Assembly: GCF_001540865.1 (NCBI RefSeq)
Contig: NC_033628.1
Span: 10,654,415-10,718,414, forward strand
Direction of reading: 5' to 3'
Length of the DNA stretch: 64,000 nt
DNA from: Ananas comosus
Lineage: Eukaryota; Streptophyta; Magnoliopsida; Poales; Bromeliaceae
Part shown: positions 33,790 to 45,669 of the stretch, piece by piece
How the letters are laid out: every line of letters begins with the position of its first letter
Position numbering within the stretch: the first letter of the stretch is position 1
Translations under genes and position numbers: made by a program
Notes under the pieces: model-generated
The model's database searches: none
What the model saw: the letters and a program-made list of their open reading frames with translations, nothing else
What the model was told of the DNA's origin: nothing

Positions 33790-36110
33790 TGCTCCATCAG
33801 ATTTAATTTTCATATATAATATTTAATTGACTAAATTTTTGTGCCATACCATACACATACCATACACTATTCCAACCAATAAAGCTACAACTACACGACT
33901 ACAATTTGAGTGGTTATTGACTCGCTTATACCACTAACTCCACACTAATTAGACTAAGTAAAGAAATAAATTAAACTAAGTAAGAGACAAAGCAGTTAAG
34001 CTAAGTACAGAAATATAAGCAATTGCTTTGAGTAGGGAGTTAATAAATTAAGCAGTTACATTTTATCTATCTCTTTTTAACTACCATATCAAAAAGCAAC
34101 CCTAATGCACAACAAATTAGGTAAGAAATAAGTATTAGTTGAGAACAAGGATTTGGGGAATTCGACAGCGTCAGAGGTCGCGACAGATAGAGATGGAATA
34201 GTACGAATTCACTACAAAGAGGGTCTCAAATTGCAATCATAACTCACTAATGTTTGGAAGAGAGAATTAATAGTCGCTATTTTGGTCCTCCGAATCCAGA
34301 ACAAGATTGAATAGAACAAAAATAAGGAAATGGTATTGGTTAAGAGTTAGGATTTCGCGATTCAGTTAAGAAGATTGTTATCAAGAAAGATGAAAGCTCG
34401 AATGGTAAGTGACTGAAAGTTGTTTCTTGAAAAGCAATTCCCAAAAAACCAACAATGCATTGCAAACAAAAATAACAGAGAAACAAAAGAATACCTTGAT
34501 TCCCCTTAACTTCACATTTTACAGGAATTATTATTATATTTAAGATCATAAATTGAACTGTAACTAAAGATGCCAGCATAATGCTCTAACATCATCAAAA
34601 CCTCAACGGAAAACAGAAACTGGGTAGAAACTAGTCGAGTAAGCAAGCAAAGCATGATATTATGACATGCATGCAAACAGCAGCAACACATAAAGAGGAA
34701 AATTGCTGAGCTTCAGATATCAGAATCTTTTTACATAACTATAAAAAATGCATTTTGCTACCTCTTCAGAACAAATAACTTGCGATAACTTCCCAAGCCT
34801 AATCAATGTCTATCTCCCATAAAGATTAATCCATGCTTATATTTGCCCAAATATCGCATGCACCCAGCCATTGTATGAACAAGTGATGTTCTTATGCCCT
34901 TATTCCGATTTCTATCTTCTTCGACTCTTTTTTCTCTCTTAGGTTATTTTTATTTCTTGAACTAGTTTAATCTCGAAACGCGAACATACATCATAGTCAT
35001 AGGAGAGTTTAGAATACATCTACATGAATAGCTTTTCAAATGGCCCCTTTGAATGACTACACTTCTTTTCCTCTTTCAACGAGTAACATCATTTCCTACA
35101 AATTTCTATTTTCCAAACTCAAGAAGAAGAGAAATTTTCCTTTGATCCGAAAATTCATTCCTTTGAGTTAAAGAAGAGGAAAAGAAAGATAGCAGGAAAG
35201 GACTATGCGGATAGTAAGCAAGCAGATTTAATGAAGAAAGACTCGACATTGCTGCAAAAGAAAATATATATAGAATTCTACATGCTATTGACATTACTAA
35301 TTAGGTGACAAACATATAGATATGAGTGAAACTTGTCGCTGACCCATGTACACGCTATAAGACGAGAGATATCCTCCTGTTATACCGAAGAAGTATGTAT
35401 ATGCTATAAGTAGAGCAGCAAAAAGCAAATCGCTCTATTTATTTTTACAGCGTACGAGGTATAAAGCAAGAGAGCGATGGCGGGAATACGGTTTTTCTTT
35501 CCATGTGTATACGTATAATTTGGTCTCCTTTTTAACCTTTGTCGGTGCCTTAATGACGACAGAGTGGATAATTCATAAACAGCCGCAAATTCTGTTACTG
35601 CAGAACATGTCATACACACAGTATCAAGCAATTCCAAGCTCTCTCCAATGACTTAAATCAAATCGATGACAATTAAAATCAACAGGCAAATCCACAAACT
35701 AAGCAGGTAGACAGATTACTAGTACCTGATTCAAGAAGTATGCATGCTTCCCTGCAGTTTAGAACGTCTACTGGGCACAACAGAAGCCCTACAGCAACTT
35801 ATATACGTAGTTAAAGCAACCGAACTTCTACTTTGGTAAAAAAGCATGATCCTATTGCATTTCAAGAACAAGTAGGGACAATTCTGCACCAAGATGGGCC
35901 GTAAACAATCCGATTTACAAAGCATACATTCATTGACTCCAAAGCGAAGAATCGTAAGAAGTGCGCTCCAATTCTACTACTATTCAATTCAATAACAATT
36001 CACACTCAGACGATTTAACACCTCATCCAAATAGCAATCTCATCTTAGCAGTACGAACACAATAGTTAAGTGTCCTAAGCATAAAGATGTAATATTTGGA
36101 AGGAATGAAA
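33790..36110. other. Unique-looking DNA downstream of TTG1
   Basis: No transposon or protein-coding gene recognised. A splice-donor-like CACAAG|GTATTT on the minus strand (junction at 36114/36113), just past the TTG1 stop, suggests that part of this stretch is a 3' UTR intron and distal 3' UTR exon of that gene. Confidence 0.4.
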
Positions 36111-36160
36111 TACCTTGTGGACGGAGATGTGGTTGTCGTTGTTGTCGTCGTCGTTGGTGG

Positions 36161-37283
36161 TCAGACCCTGAGCATCTGGACTTTGTTGGCGAAGGCGATG
36201 GCGATCCAGTCGGGGTGGGCGGCGGACCACTGGAGCTGGTTGATCTCGGCGCCGGCGGTGTAGAGCATGGCGGGGTCGATGGCGNGTCGTCGTCGTTGGT
36301 GGTCAGACCCTGAGCATCTGGACTTTGTTGGCGAAGGCGATGGCGATCCAGTCGGGGTGGGCGGCGGACCAGTGGCCGTCGTCGGCGGCGGAGCAGAGGG
36401 AGCGGGGGGCGGCGGGGGACCAGGCGACGGCGTTGACGGGGGCGGCGTGGCGGTGGAGGTCGGCGACGGGGACGGCGGGGGAGCGGATGTCGAGGACGAC
36501 GACGCGGGCGCTGTCCATGAGGACGGCGGCCATGTAGCGGCGGTCGACCTTGTTCCAGGCGAGGCGGAGGAGCGGGGTGTCGGGGCGGGGGCTCTCGTAG
36601 ATGATGGTGGAGTGCTCCTTGTCGCGGAGGTCGAAGACGCGGACGGAGCCGTCGGCGGAGACGGAGGCGAACACGGCGGCCTCGCCCCAGGCGATGTCGT
36701 ACACCTCCTTGTCGTGGGCGATGAGCTGCGTCTCCACGGCGCCGCGCTCCACGTCCCACACCGTGCACGTCGTGTCGATGGAGCAGGTGCCCACGCGCCG
36801 GGGCTCGGCCTCGTTCCAGTCGAAGGACGTGAGCGGCGCGCAGAAGTCGCTCGACTTGCTGTTGCTGAGGACGCACCGGAGCTCCACGGCGGGGGATAGC
36901 GACGGCGACGACGCGGGGTCGGCGGGGAGGCGCCAGAGGCGGAGGAAGTCGGAGGAGGAGGCGAGGAGGGGTTGGGAGGGGCTGGGGTGGAAGAGGAGCT
37001 TCGTCGGCGGGTAGGGGTGCTCGAAGGAGAGGCCGGGGTCGGCGCGGAACGAGAGCGAGTCCTCGTCGAAGGAGACGATGTCGACGCGGTTGGAGTAGTC
37101 CTCGACGAAGGATCCCAGGGCGAGGCGAGGCGAGGACGACGACGAAGCAGCAGCAGCAGCGGAGGAGGAGGAGGAGGACGAGGGAGCGAAGGCCATGGCG
37201 TAGACGGGGTGGGGGGACTCGAAGGTGTAGACGAAGGGGTTGGTGGAGAGAGGGGACTCCTGGGTCGAGCTCTGCTGCTCCAT
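36161..37283 (-). CDS. TTG1: WD40-repeat regulator TTG1/PAC1-like, 3' end misassembled
   Basis: From ATG 37283 ([10 protein letters not shown]) the protein follows TTG1 closely: [111 protein letters not shown] rather than the ITSLLEQY of LWD1/AN11-type sister proteins favours TTG1. TTG1 is the WD40 scaffold of MYB-bHLH-WD40 complexes controlling anthocyanin, proanthocyanidin, trichome and root-hair programmes. As assembled the frame ending at 36303 jumps from SAADDGH straight to WSAAHPDW, losing the QALIWEL part of the last repeat (326 aa). A second copy of the tail beyond the N (36161-36284) holds missing residues [18 protein letters not shown] before WSAAHPDW and the true stop. No introns in the coding part. 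High GC throughout. Confidence 0.9.
36285..36285. other. Single-N contig join inside TTG1
   Basis: The sequence GTCGTCGTCGTTGGTGGTCA starts both at 36144 and at 36286, right after the N. It continues identically through the last WD40 codons up to GGCGGACCA, then diverges because one copy lacks about 50 codons. Confidence 0.85.
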
Positions 37284-37433
37284 GGCTCCCACGACGACGA
37301 TGGGAGGAGGAGGAGGAGGAGGAGGAGGAGGAATCAAGCGAGGACGACGAGCAAATTAAGAATAAGAGCAAGGGGGGATTTTTTCTGCAAAAGCAACGCA
37401 TCCGACGGTCAACGAGCCGGCTTGGTCAACCGG

Positions 37434-37439
37434 CACGTG
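37434..37439. promoter_or_regulatory. G-box upstream of TTG1
   Basis: CACGTG within the 10-bp palindrome GGCACGTGCC, 151 bp upstream of the TTG1 ATG. It is a potential bHLH or bZIP site; function is inference. Confidence 0.45.
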
Positions 37440-37504
37440 CCACGGGGGAGTGGCGCCCACCATGGGTTTGCTTAAATCTCGGCCGTTCATCTGATAGGGC
37501 ATTT

Positions 37505-37657
37505 ACCTACGGATTGCGAGTTCGACTCAATATTTGGCTCACTCAAGCTCGACTCGAAATTAAATGAGCCGAGCTTGAACAAAAAAAAAGGCTCGAAATT
37601 TATTTTAAGTCGAGCTTGAGTATTACTCGACTCGTTCGAATTAGGCTCGAAAAGCTC

Positions 37658-37693
<36 letters not shown>

Positions 37694-38620
37694 TATGTTA
37701 TCGAAAGTATAGAAGATCTGGTGCTTTCGATTTTTTGATTTTTAAATCAACTAATTATTTTTTTGAATTAATACTATTATTATCTTGTAGGGACCACCCA
37801 ATCTTATGGGATATTATTTAATCCTAGGGAGGATCGCAATCATCCCAATCATACAATTCTTAATCAAAGGGTCAAAAATTCCAAAACATCAAATCCTCTA
37901 TATTTAATAGCATATGTAGTTCTCCACACGTATATATATATTATATACTATACTATATTATATATATATATATATATAGATATATATATTATATATATAT
38001 ATATATATATAAAAATATATAATATATAATTATGTTTAATTATTATAGGTGATGTGAAATATTCTGAATTTAGTTTAAAATTGGACAATATTGTTGGCCA
38101 TAAAACAAACCATAGAACAATAAAAGAGCAAAATTTTACTAAATTTATGTATTTTCCTTTCTTTTTTCTTTCACATAGTTACATATGATTGGTTATGTTT
38201 AATCAAATTATCTAATAATTTAATTATTATGTTGACTGAAAATGAAAATTAAATAATGTGGAGATTGTAAGGCGGAAAAAAAAGACATGTGAGGCTGAAA
38301 GATTAGATATTCACTCATTAATTTTTTTATGATATATAACCAATATTTTATGAAAATATTTTATACCTTTGAACTATTAGCCATATTTTGATCAAATTAT
38401 AGATAATCATTTTATACAATTAAAACTATGATCGGTATGATGTTGAGATTTCACGCGGCTCGAGGGCTCGAGCTCCTCCGACTCGAAATTAGTCATCGCT
38501 CGAGCTCGGCTTGAATTAAATTTAATCCCATTTGAGTTTATAATTAAACTGAATTAATTTCAAAAGTCGATATTTGAGCCTAAGATAAGCTCGCTGCGAG
38601 CTCGGCTCGTTTCCACCCAC
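37505..38620. repeat. GCTCGAG-rich repeat halves around AT-rich insert
   Basis: Two blocks (37505-37664 and 38455-38615) share AAGCTCGACTCGAAATT, CTCGAGCTCGGCTTG and similar motifs. Between them lie (TA)n tracts and a short-form TA-tract MITE at about 37691-37925. This looks like one older repeat split by later insertions. Similar GCTCG motifs occur at 61840-61940 and 63720-63840. Confidence 0.45.
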
Positions 38621-38689
38621 TACCTCGACCGACCTCCCTCGGAGTTTTATACGGGGGGGGGGGAGGGGGGAGAGGGGGCAATTACACTT

Positions 38690-39115
38690 CAACCTTCTAA
38701 GATTTTAAAATTGAAAAAATTTTAAATACCACATATGTGATTTCAATTTTTTTTCACTTTAATATCTTATAGTTTAAAATATATCACTTTAGAATCATGT
38801 GGTTTCGATTTTCTCTTTTCATTATCCTCCAAATTATTTTTTTCGTTAAATTAGCGACAAAGTTAAAATCATATTGTACTAAAATAAAATTTTGGTAAAC
38901 TATAGGGTACTAAAATAAATATTCGATAAATTATAGGTGAGGTATATGAAGTTTTTTATATGTATGATTTAACAGAGAGTTAAAGAAAGTGGCGACAAAA
39001 ATAAAAGAAAAAAATCAAACCATAAAATATGAAAATTATACACTTTAAACCACATAATACTAAAGTGAGAAAATATAAAACTACAGGAATGATATTTAAA
39101 GTTCAACATTTAAAA
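38690..39115. mobile_element. Decayed Mutator-type MITE
   Basis: Related to 2315-2665: the arms carry ATCATGTGGTTTCGATTTTC and, inverted, ACTTTAAACCACATAATAC. The ends have decayed and no TSD is clear. Confidence 0.5.
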
Positions 39116-39119
39116 TATT

Positions 39120-40190
39120 ATGAAGACGTCTCAATACATATAAATCTATTACCAATGCTTAAGCCTTAAAAATAAGACATCTAGGTTTTTTTATTTGAAA
39201 ACCATACTTCAAAATGTTCTGCTTTTTAATTTTAGTATTATTTACTTAAAAATAAATGCAACGTTATATTTGTGTTTTAACTAGTATAATTATACTATAT
39301 ATATAAATGAGTGAAAGACAAGATAAGTTTTGATTTCATAAAAAAAAATCCGTCCTCAAAATAATGTATTTTGTTGAGTACGGGCTTTTGTCGGTAAAGA
39401 GGAATCACAAATGATTCAAGTAAAATTTTTTGTATGAATTTTTGGATCTCTCATTATTTAATCTAAGTAAGAATTATAGATTTAATTGTACTAATTTCAA
39501 AAGTCGAGCTAGATATTATAATAAATTAAAATTTGAGGATTAAAATTAATGGTTATAATATCCAACTACTATAACTAAATGCAATAAAACTACATCTAAT
39601 TGTCAAAAAATTAAAAAAAAAAAATTACAAGAAGTCAAATGACTAAAATGTAGTTGATCTTTAATTTGAGAGCACATGGGTAGACCATTTCTGGGGTTCT
39701 ACTTAAAAAAAGATTGTGGCATGATCACTCTCTTTCAAAGACCTGGTATTTTGCACAAGCAAAATAAATAATTTTTTTTAGAAAAAATCATTCATGGTGA
39801 ATGAAAAAAATAAGGACAAATTTTACTTTGTCTCATTGGTTTAGTTTATTTTATTATTTTATTATTTTATGGTTTATATTTAATTATTCTGTGTTTAGCT
39901 TTTTTTTTGTCATCTTGATATTCAAAAAATTATGCTTAATTATTTTGTAGTTATAAAGAAATTGTACTTTGCTATTTTATTAGTAATTGATTTTTGAATA
40001 AAAATATACACAAAATTATAAATAGTTAAGTACAACTTTTTGAATCATATAATGATAAGTACAATAAGCTAAATCATTTTGGGTGCAAATTGAAATTTAC
40101 CAAAAATATATATATATTTAACTCTTTATTCCTTTTCTTTCTTTTTTTGTTGATTTCTTTTCTTTTCATTTTATGGGTGTAGAACTTTTT
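39120..40190. other. AT-rich intergenic, nothing recognised
   Basis: Low-complexity AT-rich DNA without open frames of note. Confidence 0.6.
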
Positions 40191-40191
40191 T

Positions 40192-40675
40192 TATTGAAAT
40201 AATTATCTATATACCTCTCAAAACTTGGAAAATATCTTATTTACCTATAATTTTTTTTTTCTTTTCAATATACTTCTCATATGTTTCTCTGTTATTCCAA
40301 AATACTCATGCGGTACTACTTGTTAAGTTAACTTGGTTAAACATAAGTTAAATATCAACAAGAGTTAAAAATAAAAAATAAAATGTCTCTTTTGCTCTTA
40401 ACTTAAGAGCAAATAAGAAATATTAGTGATGCTAAAAGAATATATTTGAAAAAATAAAAAATAAAAAAAAATTTTGTGTCCCTAACTTAAGAAGAAATAA
40501 GAAAAAAATGTGACGGTGGAAGGGTATATTCGAAAAGGTAAAATAGTAATTTTATATAGATAACGAAATTTAACTCTAAAAATATATTTAAAATATATTA
40601 AATCGTAAAAAAAATATTTTTAATATTAATTTTCTAAAAAAATAAATTAAAAAGTCGAAAATTTTTCAATTGAAC
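40192..40675. mobile_element. Decayed Mutator-type MITE, third relative of 5294-5762
   Basis: The left arm AATAATTATCTATATACCTC and internal CTTAACTTAAGAGCAAATAA blocks match that family. The right end (AAAGTCGAAAATTTTTCA) has lost its terminus. Confidence 0.5.
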
Positions 40676-40796
40676 GGACAACGAGCACGGAAGGTAAGTT
40701 CACAAATGGCACAGACTCTTACGGCGATAGTTTGTGACTTTGACAAAACAAATAGACAATAGACCCTTTATAGTTTAGAAGGTACTTGGCTTTTAT

Positions 40797-41030
40797 GTTA
40801 GTTAATTCGCGAATTATTGACGAATTATCCATGATTTTTTGAAAAAATGAATTAAATGGTCGAATTCATATTTTTTGAAAAATTCGAAAAAAAACATGAT
40901 TTTTTGATAAAAAATACTTGTTCGCGTATTATACGCATAAGCTGAATTATTCAGCCTAAAAAACGCGTTGCGCCCGCACGCGCTCCAGCACGCGCTGATG
41001 GGCCGGCTGGCCCAAAACAGAAAAATACAG

Positions 41031-41062
<32 letters not shown>

Positions 41063-41362
41063 TCTGAATTTTTTACTTAATTAGCTTAATTTTGTAGCTA
41101 TTTATTCTTATATTCTTAAGAAATATGAATATTTATGCTAATAGCATAAATCTTGAGAGAAAAAAAATTTAATTTAATAGCCGAATTTTTTATCCCAAAT
41201 TTTTAATTGGCGAACGTATATTATCCGTATAAATCACGTATCCGAATAATTGATGAATCCATTTTTTAGCCATATTTTTCAACGAATTTAAAATTAGAAG
41301 ACGAATTTTATTCGAATTATACCCGTACCGAATTTTTGCCGAATCTGAATTAACTAACTATA
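40797..41362. mobile_element. MITE with GTTAGTTAATTC termini
   Basis: The left end GTTAGTTAATTCGCGAATTA faces the right end TCTGAATTAACTAACTAT. Arms of about 80 bp repeat GAATTATT and GAATTTTT motifs in inverted order around a GC-rich patch (GCGCCCGCACGCGC-type, about 40970) and a long poly-A run. Confidence 0.6.
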
Positions 41363-41371
41363 CTTGGCTCC

Positions 41372-41896
41372 AAGTGCGGCTAGGATGCTTATGGAAATAC
41401 GGAGGGCTCCGTGCTTTCACTTTGTTTTCGATATTCGGACTTTCGAATTGACGATCGGCTCCATTAGACTTGATCTAGAGTATTTGAAGTATCTGGAAAA
41501 TAAATTTTGCGATTTTTCGATATCATTTGCCTAGTAATCGAAGTGGCTCAAAATCAACGGCTGAAAATAAAAATCTTACAAAATATGATGATATGACAAT
41601 AAAATTTTAGATCAAAGTTATTGATCTTGTTTTATATAGTATAAAGAATTTTCTATCAAAATTTCATGTGATTTAGATATTTCTACACCGTTAAACTTAC
41701 AACCGGCTCACCACGGCCGTTAAAATTATTGATTTTGAGCAACTTCGATCACTAGTCAAATGATATCAAAAATCACAAAATTTATTTTCTAGGTACTTCA
41801 AATATTCTAGATCAACTCTAAGGGAGCCGATCGTCGATTCGAAAATCCGAACATCGAAAATAATTTGGAAGCTTCTCTCAGCATACCAGCCCACTC
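41372..41896. mobile_element. Long-TIR MITE copy D with perfect 9-bp TSD
   Basis: Related to copy B. It is flanked by CTTGGCTCC at 41363-41371 and 41897-41905, a 9-bp duplication in non-TA sequence. The ends AAGTGCGGCTAGGATGCTTA and AGCATACCAGCCCACTC are inverted. This copy reveals the element borders and the Mutator-type duplication size for the whole family. Confidence 0.85.
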
Positions 41897-42404
41897 CTTG
41901 GCTCCTCTAAAAGGCATGATTTTTTTTTTTCTTTTTTTTGTAACTCTTTTGAATCCATTCAATCTCGCTCGGTTGTGCCAGTAAAGCCAATAAATCGAAG
42001 GAAAAAAATGCTGATGCACAAGCTATGACTATGAGAGACCGACCGTAAGTTTACATACGATGCAAACTCGCAACTTTATTATCTATTTAGAAAAAATTAA
42101 AAGGATGTGTTTGGTTTCTCAAAAATACATAAAAATTTATTTTTTTTAAAAAAAATAAGATTTTTTTTTGAGTTTTTAAGATATAGAATTGGAAAAATAA
42201 AATTACAACTTTTGTATAAAATCTGAAGTTTTTAGAAAAAATAACATTTTTCAAAAAATGTAAACAGATAAAAAAAAAAATATTATTTCAACCAAAATTT
42301 ATTTTCTAGGATAGTTTGCAATGAAACAAACACTTCCCTAGGAGAAAAGCCGATGTAAAATCGAATGATCATGTGACGTCAACACTGTTAACACTTCTGT
42401 CAAA

Positions 42405-42561
42405 CCTGCTGTCCATATAGCAAGTAGTAAAGGATTTGATGATTGATATCCGTGGTCCCAAATTTGAATCCTAGTTGATTTATATTTCTAGCTAATTTTA
42501 TTTTTAAATGAAATAAACGAAACGGATAGCGTGCTACCTATCTCTCTGAAAAAAAAAAAAA
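42405..42561 (+). mobile_element. tRNA-derived SINE
   Basis: Head AGCAAGTAGTAAAGGATTTG with a B-box-like AAATTTGAATCC, body ACGAAACGGATAGCGTGCTA, and A-tail. The target duplication AACACTTCTGTCAAA / AACACTTCTATCAAA at 42390-42404 and 42562-42576 has one mismatch. Confidence 0.8.
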
Positions 42562-42576
42562 AACACTTCTATCAAA

Positions 42577-43030
42577 AATTTTAAGGGCTTTCTTTATGTT
42601 TAGCATCCTCAAAAAATATATATATATATATAAATAGTCCTAGTAAATTTATATTTATATATATATATAGTTCTCTCTTTGCCACGTGAGTGTCACGTTG
42701 ACAATTTTAAGTTGAACGTAATGAATCAATCACCGTATTCATATTCACACTTTAATCTTTTTTTTTAACTTAAGAATAATAAAAAATATAAAAAGAATGT
42801 GGCGATTAAATCATTGTGTTCAATTTAATAACACCATTAGACACTTACATGGCAATGAAATGACTATTTATATAAATATAAATTTGTTAGGATAATACGT
42901 AAAAAAAAAAAAAAGAAAAAGTTTTGCGGGCACTAAATTAAAAAAAAATCCAAAATTTAAATTATTGGATCTTATTTAATTTTCTTTCCTCTATTTCTTA
43001 AATACTTTATCCTTTCCACTCTCCCCCCAT
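42577..43030. other. AT-rich DNA upstream of the L11 gene
   Basis: Contains a (TA)n tract and poly-A runs. No transposon ends recognised. Confidence 0.5.
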
Positions 43031-43031
43031 C

Positions 43032-43032
<1 letters not shown>

Positions 43033-43077
<45 letters not shown>

Positions 43078-43078
43078 A
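43033..43078 (+). repeat. (CT)n tract in the L11 gene leader
   Basis: A CT microsatellite ending 18 bp before the ATG, a common feature of plant 5' UTRs and core promoters. Confidence 0.85.
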
Positions 43079-43095
43079 CTCCCGCGGCCACAGCC

Positions 43096-45143
43096 ATGGC
43101 GACCCCCCTCTCCCTCCCTCACCTCTCCTCCCCCTTCTCCACCAAAACCTCGCTCTCCTCCTTCCTCCCCCGCTTCTCCTCCCCCTCCCTCTCCTCCTCT
43201 TCTTCTCCTTCGTCCACGTCTCTCCGCAGAGGACGCTCTCCCACGGCCACTCCGAGGCCCCTCACCGTCAAATCCATGGCGCCTCCGAAGCCCGGGGGGA
43301 AACCCAAGAAGGGTATCTCTCAAATGTGTTTCCTTCGTTTTCCCTGATAGCTGTTTCATCCTTGCTCCTGTTCGTGCCCTCAAGGTGTTTGTTGTTTTGT
43401 CGCAGTGGTGGGAATCGTAAAACTCGCTCTGGAGGCGGGTAAGGCGACTCCTGCGCCCCCAGTGGGGCCGGCGCTCGGGTCGAAGGGCGTGAACATCATG
43501 GCGTTTTGCAAGGAGTACAATGCCAAGACCGCGGACAAGGCCGGATACGTGATTCCGGTGGAAATCACAGTATTTGATGTGAGCTACCACTTGGTTATGA
43601 GAATTAAGGAAATTTTGCTTTTGATTTTCTCTCTAAGCATCTTGTGTAAAGATTCTAACTTTGGTAGCTTTTGTTTAAAGTTTCTTCTTTATTGCAGTAG
43701 ATTTACTAATCTACGTTGTCTATGAACAGGATAAGAGCTTTACCTTCATTTTGAAGACTCCCCCTGCCTCAGTTTTGCTCCTTAAGGCTGCAGGTTTGTT
43801 TTTTTAATGAAAATATGACGGAGCTGTATATGTTCTTCTTTATAATCTTTAAAAATGTTCTGCAAATACTTGTTTTTATAAACCATTGATATGCTATTTG
43901 AAATGCGTGTTATCAACTTGTTTTAGGTTTATTATACATGTTGTGTTCCTTACCGAAAGATACTGCATATGCTCATCGGAAAGTTACGCTCTTCTATGAT
44001 TTAGCATATTATTAACTAGAACAGGTTTAATGCGTTCCCGTATGTGTTAGCATCTCTTTGTCAATTCTTGCTTAACTTTGTTAGCGGATTATCGACATTC
44101 CTCACAATTTAATGCTTCAGTGACTTCCAATGTTTTATGGAGAAGGATCAAGATAACAAAAGATTAGTTTGGATTAAGGAATAAGCGCACCAAAGTTTGC
44201 AACCTGGACAGTACTATTCAGAAAGAGAAGTATATAACGTTTGATTTTCCGGTAAACCAGTTATCATCCTCTATAATTGAACGAATTCAATCCTTTGAGG
44301 ATGTGAAGTAATGGAGATCTAAGGAGGCAAAACTTTTTTTTTAAGTTGGTAGTATGTGATTTTTTTCTTCTTCTTCTGATGTTTAGCTTGATTTTATGGC
44401 AGTCGATCATGGATACATAATGCATACATTAGCAATGCATCTAATTCATAATTTTTTTTCTATTCATTCTAGCATCCTTTGTATTGAATCATATGCTGAA
44501 CAATGCCCTTTTAGGAAATGATAGATATCGTTAAAGGAAGTAGGAGACTAGTTTTTGCAGCATATTGGGGATTCTGTTTTGAGCTTCAGCTTGAATCCTC
44601 TGGATGGATTTAAAAGCCCGGGAGTCACTTTAAAAAGTATATTTAACCAACAATTCATCGGAAGCCCCAGTTTGCAAAACTTGCTTTCATTTCAAATTCC
44701 CGCCACAGCCAGGAATTCTAACATATTGTTTTACAAACTTCTTGTCTCTACTTCGCAATTATCATATTCCAAAATCTTGGATAAATTCTGATTAAATACG
44801 CTGTGATACATATAAATATGATTGTTACCCAAACTCTGCCATATATTAGTGAGAGATGCCATGGAAGATATGGCGCGTTCTCTGATTTCTTTTGCTGCTA
44901 ATTTCTTTTGCTGTTCGAGATGCTTAATCAGGTGCTGAGAAGGGTTCAAAAGAGCCGAAGCGAGAGAAGGTTGGGAAGGTAACAATCGAGCAGCTGCGTG
45001 CGATAGCAACGGAGAAGTTGCCGGATTTGAACTGCAAGAGTATCGAGTCGGCCATGAGGATCATAGCAGGCACTGCAGCCAATATGGGCATCGACGTCGA
45101 GCCGCCAGTTCTCGAGCCAAAGAAGAAAGCTATTGTATTATAG
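43096..45143 (+). CDS. PRPL11: Plastid 50S ribosomal protein L11
   Basis: Four exons joined with GT/AG sites: 43096-43312, 43406-43578, 43730-43793 and 44932-45143, giving 221 aa, close to the Arabidopsis protein. Residues 1 to about 66 are a Ser/Pro-rich plastid transit peptide. The L11 N-terminal domain follows ([20 protein letters not shown], then [19 protein letters not shown]), and then VPVE-type [19 protein letters not shown]. The C-terminal rRNA-binding domain (about 150-215) contains [19 protein letters not shown] and [15 protein letters not shown]11 binds the GTPase-associated region of 23S rRNA and helps factor binding during translation in chloroplasts. Intron 3 (43794-44931) has no recognised insert. 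The next gene also encodes a plastid protein, on the same strand. Confidence 0.95.
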
Positions 45144-45660
45144 CCTATTCGCTGCCTTGTCATTTCCTCATCAATTTTCCTATAATAGTGGATGAAACAG
45201 TAGATTGTGTATTCGAAAGTTGCGCGGTGAAGCTGCTTCATTGGTCTTCAGATATTTCATGCTGCTTATCATTTATAGAGTTGATAATCTATCAGTAGCT
45301 TATACATGGCACAGCACTATTGGGCTTGATGTACAGGCTATATGAAGAGCCTCGGTTAGCGCTTGGTGTGGAGATATCATATAACGAAAGTTATTCCCGC
45401 TATTCTTTTGTAATAAAAAGAAAAATGTTTGCGAAATGGGATTGCGGGGGATAACTGAGAACAGTTATTGCAGGTCTTGCTTAGAATAGCTGTACATCTT
45501 ATTATACATAAGCTTCCAAGTTGAAGATTCAGTTTGGTTCTGTACGGTTTGATTTTTCAGATTTTTTCTTTTTACTCCATTTTGGTTCCTTTTTTTAAAA
45601 GAATAACCAGTTTTTCTTCAAAATCTGACCGGACCAAAAAGGCTCTCTAAAGCTGATCAT
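45144..45660. other. 3' flank of the L11 gene
   Basis: Probable 3' UTR (to roughly 45420, with AATAAAAAG near 45411) and a short spacer. Nothing else recognised. Confidence 0.5.
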
Positions 45661-45669
45661 GATATGAGA

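Noticed and set aside
36161..37283. TTG1 deletion as a genuine mutant allele
   Set aside because: The deletion coincides with an N and a duplicated tail that still contains missing residues, as at three other single-N joins in the window; an assembly fault is simpler.
37335..37337. Upstream start for TTG1 giving a poly-proline N-terminus
   Set aside because: That codon is TTG, not ATG; the ATG at 37283 gives the family-like N-terminus.
36040..37475. Long Arg/Pro-rich or Gly/Val-rich open frames overlapping TTG1
   Set aside because: They are shadow frames of a GC-rich gene; only the minus frame from 37283 matches a protein family.
42991..43590. 199-codon minus-strand frame rich in Arg and Glu
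   Set aside because: Antisense of the L11 transit peptide exon and its CT repeat.
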